From Thiohalocapsa sp963695445 (GTDB lineage: Bacteria; Pseudomonadota; Gammaproteobacteria; Chromatiales; Chromatiaceae): a stretch of DNA of 64,000 nt. This document shows positions 56,485 to 64,000 of this stretch, piece after piece. How positions within the stretch are numbered: position 1 is the stretch's first letter; every line of letters starts with the position of its first letter. A model generated the notes under the pieces. It saw only the letters and a list, made by a program, of their open reading frames with translations. It was not told the origin of the DNA and did not search any database. The stretch covers positions 124,001 to 188,000 of the forward strand of contig CAVOGV010000061.1 of NCBI GenBank assembly GCA_963695445.1, written 5' to 3'. Made by a program: the position numbers and the translations under genes.

Positions 56485-57954
56485 TTAGTCGTCTAAACCC
56501 AGCTCAGGCCAAAGCGCGTCCACGCGTGCCCTGACCTCGTCGTCCATGCGGATCGCCTGGCCCCATTCGCGGTTGGTCTCGCCGGGCCATTTGTTGGTGG
56601 CATCGAAGCCGATCTTGGAGCCGAGTCCGGAGACCGGTGATGCAAAATCCAGATAGTCGATCGGCGTGTTCTCCACCATCACGGTGTCGCGCACGGGGTC
56701 CATGCGCGTGGTCATGGCCCAGATCACGTCTTTCCAGTCGCGGGTGCAGATGTCCTCGTCGACGACGATGACGAACTTTGTGTACATGAACTGCCGCAGG
56801 AACGACCAGACCCCCATCATCACGCGCTTGGCGTGGCCGGGATACTGTTTCTTCATGCTGACTACCGCCAACCGGTAGGAGCAGCCCTCCGGGGGCAGAT
56901 AGAAGTCGACGATCTCCGGGAATTGCTTTTGCAGGATCGGCACGAAGACCTCGTTCAGCGCCACGCCGAGGATGGCGGGTTCATCGGGCGGACGGCCCGT
57001 GTAAGTGCTGTGGTAGATCGGCTCCGGCCGGTGCGTGATGCGGTCGATCGTGAACACCGGAAAGCTGTCGACCTCGTTGTAATAGCCGGTGTGGTCGCCG
57101 AAGGGGCCCTCCAGCGCCGTATCGCCCGGATGCAGATGCCCCTCAAGGACCAACTCGGCGCTAGCGGGCACCTGTAGCTCGCTTCCCAGGCAGGCCGCGA
57201 GCTCGGTGCGGCTGCCTCGCAGCAGGCCGGCAAAGGCATATTCCGACAAGCTGTCCGGCACCGGGGTGACGGCACCCAGGATGGTCGCCGGGTCCGCGCC
57301 AAGTGCCACCGCGACCGGGAACGGTTTGTCCGGGTACTTGCGCTGCCAGTCGCGATAGTCCAATGCGCCGCCGCGGTGTGCTAGCCAGCGCATGATCACG
57401 CGGTTCTTGCCGATGACCTGCATCCGGTAGATGCCCAGGTTCTGGCGCGACTTCTCTGGTCCGCGTGTAACGACCAGTCCCCAGGTAATCAAGGGCGCTG
57501 CATCGCCGGGCCAGCAGTGCTGGATTGGCAGTCTGCCGAGGTCCACGTCGTCGCCGTCGAGCACGACCTCCTGACACGGCGGATGGCGGCGCACCTTCGG
57601 CGCCATGTCGAGCACCTTTTTGAAGATCGGCAGCGACCGCCACGCCTCCTTCATGCCCTTGGGTGGGTCCGGTTCCTTCAGAAATGCGAGCAGCTGACCT
57701 ACCTCGCGCAGGGCCTCTACCGATTCCTCTCCCATGCCCAGCGCGACCCGCGTCGGCGTGCCGAACAGATTACCCAGCAGCGGCATGCGCGAGCCCTTTG
57801 GCTGCTCGAACAGCAGCGCCGGGCCGCCCGATCGCAGGGTTCGGTCGCAGATCTCCGTGACCTCAAGATGCGGGTCCACTGGCACGCGGATGCGCTTGAG
57901 TTCCCCGCGCTGTTCGAGTTGTTCGATGAAGTCCCGCAGATCTCTGTATTTCAT
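56485..57954 (-). CDS. ubiD: UbiD, 4-hydroxy-3-polyprenylbenzoate decarboxylase
   Basis: The 489-residue prenylated-FMN-dependent decarboxylase acts in ubiquinone synthesis. It starts MKYRDLRDFIEQLEQRGEL, with GNLFGTPTRVALGMG, LEGPFGDHTGYYNEVDSFPVF and IVVDEDICTRDWKDVIWAMTTRMD. The gene is intact. The cofactor-making partner ubiX is not in the window. Confidence 0.96.
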   Translation of the reverse strand: MKYRDLRDFIEQLEQRGELKRIRVPVDPHLEVTEICDRTLRSGGPALLFEQPKGSRMPLLGNLFGTPTRVALGMGEESVEALREVGQLLAFLKEPDPPKGMKEAWRSLPIFKKVLDMAPKVRRHPPCQEVVLDGDDVDLGRLPIQHCWPGDAAPLITWGLVVTRGPEKSRQNLGIYRMQVIGKNRVIMRWLAHRGGALDYRDWQRKYPDKPFPVAVALGADPATILGAVTPVPDSLSEYAFAGLLRGSRTELAACLGSELQVPASAELVLEGHLHPGDTALEGPFGDHTGYYNEVDSFPVFTIDRITHRPEPIYHSTYTGRPPDEPAILGVALNEVFVPILQKQFPEIVDFYLPPEGCSYRLAVVSMKKQYPGHAKRVMMGVWSFLRQFMYTKFVIVVDEDICTRDWKDVIWAMTTRMDPVRDTVMVENTPIDYLDFASPVSGLGSKIGFDATNKWPGETNREWGQAIRMDDEVRARVDALWPELGLDD

Positions 57955-58515
57955 GCCTTTACGACGTTAGCGATCGGTTTGTTGCGTCACTCTGGCCAGC
58001 GCCTGTCGGCAGCTGACCAGGTTGGAAAAATTGCCCGCGCGGCAACCGACGAGCGCAAGCGCCGCATTGCTCGAACCGTGCGCTGCTTGAGGTGGGGCGA
58101 GCGCCCAATGCGTGCGGAGGCGGAGCGCCACTGTACAGCACGGCGGCGCAATTTTGGCCCTTGGCTCCCGTGGTCCTGTCTTTGGCAAGAGTATTGACGC
58201 CCTGGAGCTTGACGCATCCGAAACGATTGAGCGCCGTCAAGAAGCCACGCGAGCGAGGAGAATTGGCGTAAGTCTTGCGCAAAGACCAAATGAGCAGTCG
58301 ATGGCAATGATGGTCGCGACGACGGGATAGGCCGCGCGCCCTGACCGTTTCGCTGACCTTCAACGACTCGCCCGCAGGTTTGGTGTCGTCCGCTGCAACG
58401 TGTGGCTTTACTTGGCGATATCCATTTTTGACGAACGACATGATCGGTGCGGTCTCCGATGGTCCGGTTCGCGGGATCGAGATCCCGTCTCGGGGTCCGA
58501 CGACGAGGTGGCATC
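57955..58515. other. 561-base gap upstream of ubiD
   Basis: This should contain the ubiD promoter (- strand). Around 58200-58240 the sequence cttgacgcatc...gagcgccgtcaag resembles the edge of the dispersed repeat at 52995, perhaps a degraded third copy. Long open frames here are Arg/Ser-rich and have no recognisable domain. Confidence 0.35.
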
Positions 58516-59526
58516 ATGGCATTGCACGCTGGAGAGATCTGGCTCCTGTGGGACGACGCGGCGCAGTTCGGAATGGATGCGCACGTTGTCTCCCTCGCGG
58601 ATGCGTTACGCGTGCGGGGAATCTACGCACGCATCCTTTGTCTCGGCAAGACGACGTTACTGCTGCGGGACCAGGCGACAAGCCGCGGCATCGCGCTCAA
58701 TTGCATCGCTGCTGACGCGTTGGCGCTGTGGCGCACCGCGACGACGTCTCGACCAAGACTGATGCATACCCACGGCGCGAGGGCGAGTACGCTTGGCAGA
58801 CTGACAGGTGTGCTGCTGGGAATCCCTGTGGTATCAACGCTTCGAGGCCGAACGCGACCGACGCGCCGCCGGCCTCTACAGCCTGTTTGATCGCCTCAGT
58901 CAGGCGCCTGTCTCGCGGCCTGATTGCACTGCACGAGCCCTTCGGCGCACGGCCGCCGAACCGGGCACGCCTGATCAACCCCTTTGTCGCCTTGGGTAGG
59001 CGCCCAGCCCGGCTGTCCCGAGTCGTCGCGCAGATCGCTCGGCCGGACCGAGGACGATGCCTGGAGTCGTTCTGCCGCCTGTCCGCGATGCTCCCGCCGA
59101 TGGAGTTTGCGATCTACTGCACAGAGACCGAACAGACCGTTTGCGCCGCGGAGCAAGCGCAAGTGCGCCTGGTCGATGTGTCCGGCAGCGGCGTCATCCC
59201 TTGGGCCGAGATCGGTCTGCTCTGTCTCACGACGGGTGATGCCACTGACTACGCGCATGCATTGCAGGCGATGGCTCACGGTGTGCCCGTGATCGCGTTC
59301 GCGCTGGGACCGGTGCAGCGGCTGGTGGCGGATGGCAGAAAGTGGTTGGCTGGTCCGCTCGGGAAACCTCGCGGCCATGGCACATCGCATCAATTGCTGG
59401 GAGGTCCAAGGTGATGAGGCGCGCCGATTGGTATCCGACCAGGCCCGGCGGGCCATCGCTGAGCGCTTTTCGTCGCAAACGGTATTGGCCGCGGTGCTTG
59501 GCGTCTATGCCAGCGCGGGTGTCTGA
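58516..59526 (+). pseudogene. GT-B (family 4-like) glycosyltransferase, three +1 frameshifts
   Basis: ATG at 58516 opens MALHAGEIWLLWDDAAQFGM. The N-terminal domain has LMHTHGARASTLGRLTGVLL and IPVVSTLRG. After two shifts (about 58840-58910), the C-terminal domain shows AEIGLLCLTTGDATDYAHAL and AMAHGVPVIAFALGPVQRLV; a third shift at about 59335 leads to the tail NLAAMAHRINCW...YASAGV. The corrected length is about 335 residues. The fold and donor-site layout are glycosyltransferase family 4-like; the product (exopolysaccharide, O-antigen or other) is unknown. Confidence 0.7.
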
Positions 59527-59830
59527 GGGCCAGGAGTCGAGTATTCGCGTTACCGTTCACACGATTTCCGCCAACAGGCAAGCGAGGCGATGCCTCAGAG
59601 CAGCTAGAGGACGCCGCCCTCTACTCCTTATCAATAGCTGACTACTGCGCAACCTGTGCGGTCCGAATTTCGTTCGCGAAATGCGAAGCAGGCTGCGAAT
59701 CCGGTCGCAGTCGTAACTCCAAGACGGAACACGATTGCCGAAACGTTAACGAATCGCCAGTTTCACGAGCCCCGCGTGTCTACAGTGCCCAATGAAGGCG
59801 TGGAATCGTCTCGGCAGGGTGGAAAGGCTC
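59527..59830. other. 304-base gap between the two glycosyltransferases
   Basis: This contains the 19-base hairpin repeat agcgaggcgatgcctcaga at 59581-59599, also found at 52925-52943, and a palindromic patch cgaatttcgttcgcgaaatg near 59667. It is presumably the promoter region for the second glycosyltransferase. No gene is visible. Confidence 0.4.
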
Positions 59831-61065
59831 ATGGGTTCAGATCTGATCGTGGTTGCCGGAGGGGCTCGTGGCCTTCCGGGGCCCGTTCATCAGCTGATGC
59901 TGCGGCTGTTGCTCGATCGCCAGATCCTGTGGGTCGATGCCGATGCCTTCTTTCCCCCTTCCCTGTTGATCCGTCACGCCGACAAGCGCTCCGGCGAGCC
60001 CGGTGAACACCTCCTGTGCACCAGTTGACGGTGCACCGATGCTGTCGGCCAAGTCCCCGTTTCCGATACTCACCTCGTCCGTTGTCGATACGGACGGGAT
60101 CGATCGGGCGGGCTTCGTCAGGTCGCTGGTGCTGAGTCGCCGAATTCAGCGTGCGGCGGCGGTGCTCGGACTGCATCGGCCGATGCTTTGGCTGGCATCG
60201 CCGTGGGCCCTTGGGCTAGCGGAATTATTCGCCGGTCCCGCCCTGGTGTACCAGCACGTGCCGGTCGCGCGGTCCGCCATCGAGGCGGGTAAGGCAAGGC
60301 CCGGGGATGCAGATGTCCAGGCTGCAGCGATCAGGTCCACGGAGGCCGCACGACAGGAAGCAGCCATCGCCCTGCGCGCTGATCTGATCCTCGCCCCGAC
60401 CGTCGAAAGCGCCGCACGCTTCGATCAGCAAAAGACCCGACTGCTTGCCAACGGCGTCGACACCGACCTGTTCGCGACGCCGGCGCAGCGGGCGTTGGAT
60501 ATGCCCTGGGACCGGCCGGTGGCCGGTTTCCATGGCTACATCGACGAGCGCTTCGATACCGAAGTTGTCTCCGAGTTGGCGGGTCAGTTTGCCACAATGG
60601 CACTTCATGCTGATCGGGCCGGTGTCGACTGATGTATCCCGGTTGCAGGCCATGGACAATGTCACGCTGACCGGCTGCCTACCCCATGAGGAACTGCCCC
60701 GCTATTCGCAATATTGGACCGCAGCCATCATGCCGTTCCGCGCCGGAGCGCCGCCGATGCTGGACGCCCCATTACAACTCGGAGAGTACCTGGCCGCCGG
60801 TCTGCCGGTCGTCGGTTCCGGTGAGCAGAACGTTGGCCGCTACTCCGATCTGGTGAGCCACGCCGACAGCGCACCCGCGTTGGCGCAAGCGCTGCAGGCT
60901 TGCGCCGAGGAACCGCCGTCGTGTCGCGCGTTGCGCCAAGCACGCCTATTGGTCGATGCCTGGACGATCCGCGCCGGATTCGTCAATCGCCTGCTGGATA
61001 AGCTCGAGGCCCGCGAGCGCTTGCCGGGCAGTGCCTATGATCAGGTCGAGGCATGGAAACTGTAA
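59831..61065 (+). pseudogene. GT-B glycosyltransferase (group 1-like), two +1 frameshifts
   Basis: The start MGSDLIVVAGGARGLPGPVH (59831, with ggaaagg upstream) opens the acceptor domain. A shift at about 60000-60025 leads into PMLWLASPWALGLAELF and LILAPTVESAARF, then LANGVDTDLF and PVAGFHGYIDERFD. A second shift at about 60591 (cagtttGccacaatgg) leads to FPQWHFMLIGPVS, NVTLTGCLPHEELPRY and LQLGEYLAAGLPVVG. The corrected length is about 410 residues. It probably acts with the preceding gene in a surface polysaccharide pathway (inference). Confidence 0.78.
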
Positions 61066-61207
61066 AGGCAGTTTTCACGACGATCGCGCGGCTTAGGCGG
61101 ACCGTTCCCGGTCGGCGGAGTCGTAACCAGTGTTGCGCAATGGCCTACCTGCTGCTTCGGCTTGTGGCACTTTCGGTCGGCCCGAATCGCCGCGCTGCCA
61201 GCCTGCC

Positions 61208-64000
61208 ATGAGCTTCCGTCTCATTTCCATCATCGGGATCGCCCTGGTGCAGGCGGTGCTTTTCGTCCTGCTGATCGTGATTGGACTGGGTCTAAGTACC
61301 GCGGAGCTGGATGCAATGATGATGACGTCAGGGCGCGCGATTCTTGCCCTCGCCCTATTGCAGATATTGCTCGTGGGCAGCTTTTCGGTAGCCCTAGCCA
61401 GGCGGCGCGGACGCGAACTCGCGCAGCTGCAGCAGGGCGCTGAGCGCATCGCGTCGGAAGGCCCTGGGGTACAGCTGGCCGAGCCGCAGGACCCTGGTCT
61501 CGGGCGCGTTTCGGCCGCCTTCAACCATATGTCGCAGCAACTCGCCGATTCCTACGCGACGCTGCGAACCACATTGAGTGAAACGCGGTTGTTGATGGCG
61601 CTGGTCTCCGAGAACGAGCGCCAGAAGCAAAAACTGGTAGAGGCCGCTCTCGATGGCATCGTCTCCGTCGACGAGCGCGGCGTGGTGCTCGACTACAACC
61701 CCTCCGCCGAGCGCTTGTTCGGTTACGCACGCGATGAGGTCGTCGGGCGGCCCCTCGACGACTGTATCGTCGGCTCCGACCTGGGCGCCGACACCGCGGC
61801 CAGTGAACTGCTGTTCGGTGCCGAAGACGACGGCGTCGGCCGACTGCGAGAGCTGACGTTGCTGGGCAAGGACGGGCGCAGGCTACCGCTGGAGATCAGT
61901 GCGATACGCTGGCGCACTGAGCGTGGCGAATACCGTACGGCGTTCATGCGCGACATCTCCGATCGGAAACGCTACCAGGACGTGCTCGAGGAGTCGGCCC
62001 GAAGAGCCCGTGATGCCAGTACCGCGAAATCGCGTTTCCTGGCCTCTATGAGCCATGAGATCCGCACACCGCTGAACGCGATCCTGAACATGAACGAGAT
62101 GCTGCTCGAGACCGGGCTCAACGACGAGCAGCGTGACTACGCTGCTACCGCCAGCGAGTCGGCCAGCGCGTTGTTGTCGATCGTCAACGGCGTTCTGGAT
62201 TTTTCCAAGATCGAGGCCGGGCGGGTGGAGGCAACGCTCCAGCCGAGCGACCCTGAGGAGATCGTCAAGTGCGTCGTCGACCTGCTCGCCGCGCGCACCT
62301 ATGCCAAGGACATTCAACTCACCGTCTACTGCGATCCCTCGGTACCGTTGGAGATCGAGACCGATCCGGGGTTGGTGCGGCAGATCCTGCTGAATCTGAT
62401 CGGTAACGCCATCAAGTTCACCGACGAAGGGGCCGTTCGCGTTCATTTGGCCCTAAATGACGTCGGGAGTGGCGCGGCTGACGCCCTGAATGATGTCCTG
62501 AATATTGAGGTCATCGACACAGGCATCGGCATTGCCGCCGACAAGCAGCCCGCGTTGTTCGACGAGTTTGTGCAGGCCGATGCCGCTGACAATCGAAAAT
62601 ACGGCGGCAGCGGGCTTGGGCTGGCCATCAGCCGCCGGCTGGCGCGCCTGCTCGGTGGCGACGTCGCGCTGTGCAGCACGCTGGGGGAGGGCAGCTGCTT
62701 CACACTGCAGTTGCCGTTGCCGGGGCCCGTCGATCCGACCTCCGAGGTCCGCTCCGCGGCGGCAGAGCCGTTGCGGGACTGGTGTCTGTCCCTTTGGCTC
62801 GACAACGCCCTAGTGGCCGAAGATCTGGCGAATCAGCTCACCGTCTTCGGCCTGAGCGTGGAGATCGTGCCGCCGGCGCAGGTCACTGACGACGTCGGCT
62901 GCCATGGCGAGATCCTGCTGGAGCCGAAGCCCGGCGGCGAGGCGGCACGCCGCGGCGACCGGCCGCGACGCGTAGCCCTGTATCAGAACGGCAATCGTTG
63001 TCGAGTCAACCTTGGCCAGCAGGCAAGTGTCATCGCGGCGCTGCGTATTCCCGTGGTGCCCTCTGCTCTGATCAGTCGCCTGGTTCAGGCCGCGACTGCC
63101 ACGTCGCCGCTCGCGGAACCCGACTCCGGCGATGATCTCGCCGAGCGCTTGACTCGCTGTGCCGCGTCGGCGGCGTCGGTGCTGCTGGCGGAGGACAGCC
63201 GCGCCAACCAATTGGTCGCGACCACCATTTTGCGTAAGGCCGGCTTTCGGGTCGATGTGGCCGAGAACGGGCTGCAAGCGGTGGCCGCGGTGAATCGTCG
63301 CAGCTACGGTCTTGGTGCTGATGGACATGGCCATGCCGGAGATGGATGGCCTGGAGGCCACCGGGTGCATCCGCGCCCTGCCTGGCAAGCGTGGACGCGT
63401 GCCGATCGTGGCAATGACGGCGAACACGTTCGACGAGGATCGCCAGCGCTGCCTGGCGGCCGGAATGGACGACTATCTCGACTAAACCGATCGAGCGCCG
63501 CGCCCTGTACGAGGCCCTGCTGCGGTGGCTCGATCCAAGCGCACCGGAATCGCCGGCAGCGCCAGCGCTGGAGCCATTGCCGAGACGTTCGGAAACGGAT
63601 TGGTCGGAGGCTGGTCCGACCCAGCCCCGCGGCAGCGGCGACGCCATCGAGTCGCAGGCAGTTACTGATGGCCCCCTCGACGAACACGTCATTACCGCCT
63701 TGGCCGCGGACCTTTCCGACGAATTGATGCCGGCCGTGGTGAGCACATTCATCGAAGAAGCGGCGCAGCGCCTGGACGCCATCGCGCGCGCGGCCGCAAT
63801 CGGCGATGCAGCGCTGGCAGGGGAAGAAGGACATGCGCTGAAGGGCAGCGCGGCCACCTTCGGCGCGCGTGCACTGCGCGAGACCGCCTTTGCCATCGAG
63901 GAGGCAGGTCGCACGGGGTCCATCGACGGCGTTCGCGCCAATATCGATGCGCTACGCAGCCGTGGCGAAGCGGTTATCACCGTGCTGCGCGAGCGCTTTT
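61208..64000 (+). pseudogene. Hybrid sensor histidine kinase (PAS-HisKA-HATPase-REC-HPt), two +1 frameshifts, 3' end outside the window
   Basis: The start MSFRLISIIGIALVQAVLF opens two membrane helices (about residues 5-30 and 43-62), a HAMP-like segment, a PAS domain (VEAALDGIVSVDERGVVLDYN), H-box SMSHEIRTPLNAIL, N-box QILLNLIGNAIKF, G-boxes DTGIGI and GSGLGLAI, a degenerate middle domain, a receiver domain (VLLAEDSRANQLV) and an HPt domain (EEGHALKGSAATFGARAL). Shifts lie at about 63314-63315, before VLMDMAMPEMDG, and about 63483, before KPIERRALYEALL. The frame is open to 64000. It follows two glycosyltransferases, so it may regulate polysaccharide or biofilm output (inference). Confidence 0.85.

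Noticed and set aside
1553..64000. Programmed +1 frameshifting as the general explanation for the split genes
   Set aside because: The break contexts share no slippery sequence or stop-codon arrangement, and the genes normally need no frameshift. Kept only as a remote possibility.
1..64000. tRNA, rRNA and intact insertion sequences
   Set aside because: I looked for T-loop-like GTTCRANNC segments with cloverleaf context, rRNA motifs and transposase-like proteins and found none I could support by eye.

Overview
The window is GC-rich, densely packed bacterial chromosome from a gammaproteobacterium. The core block yceD-rpmF-plsX-fabHDG-acpP-fabF-pabC-mltG-tmk-holB-pilZ-tatD and the block mutL-miaA-hfq-hflX-hflK-hflC-DUF2065-hisZ-purA both have typical gammaproteobacterial order. 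The small cytochrome c, the sodium-pumping oxaloacetate decarboxylase genes, NnrS and the REP-like palindromes suggest an environmental lineage, perhaps Chromatiales. That placement is inference. I found no tRNA, rRNA, CRISPR array or intact transposon.

Layout. 0-9 kb: SPOR protein, ECF sigma factor, a Sad-type aldehyde dehydrogenase, then an envelope-stress-like locus in which a PspA-like/membrane/VWA operon diverges from an OmpR-type regulator and its kinase, with a GTAAA-N6-GTAAA site between them. 9-16 kb: 126-bp tandem repeats, a GDSL esterase, NnrS, an unknown DUF429-like gene, two gene remnants fused head to head, an EVE protein, rsgA and a cytochrome c. 16-25 kb: orn, queG, nnr, tsaE, amiC, mutL, miaA. 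25-36 kb: hfq, hflX, hflKC, hisZ, purA, oadGAB. 36-47 kb: the fatty-acid/envelope operon ending in tatD. 47-58 kb: polyphosphate:AMP phosphotransferase, thioesterase, class V aminotransferase, ferredoxin-reductase fusion, NAD-dependent epimerase-like protein, two glycine-zipper lipoproteins, a Cu/Zn-type permease with an HMA domain, an RRM protein and ubiD. 58-64 kb: two broken glycosyltransferases and a hybrid sensor kinase that runs off the end.

The most striking property is that about 16 genes are interrupted by frameshifts, about 21 events in all, and every one is a net +1 shift in the direction of translation, on both strands. Removing one base per event restores full-length proteins of normal family size. 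None lies between about 24.8 and 46.3 kb, where essential genes are concentrated. A single-base-insertion artefact in the assembly is the simplest explanation. Real decay is possible, and mutL is among the damaged genes and also carries about 70 extra bases. Such genes are listed as pseudogenes over their whole reconstructed span.

Functionally, the central operons make tRNA modifications (tsaE, miaA, queG), membrane lipid (plsX, fab, acpP), cell wall (amiC, mltG), nucleotides (purA, tmk) and membrane protein quality control (hflKC). The most interesting accessory module is the PspA/VWA two-component locus at 3.2-8.6 kb.
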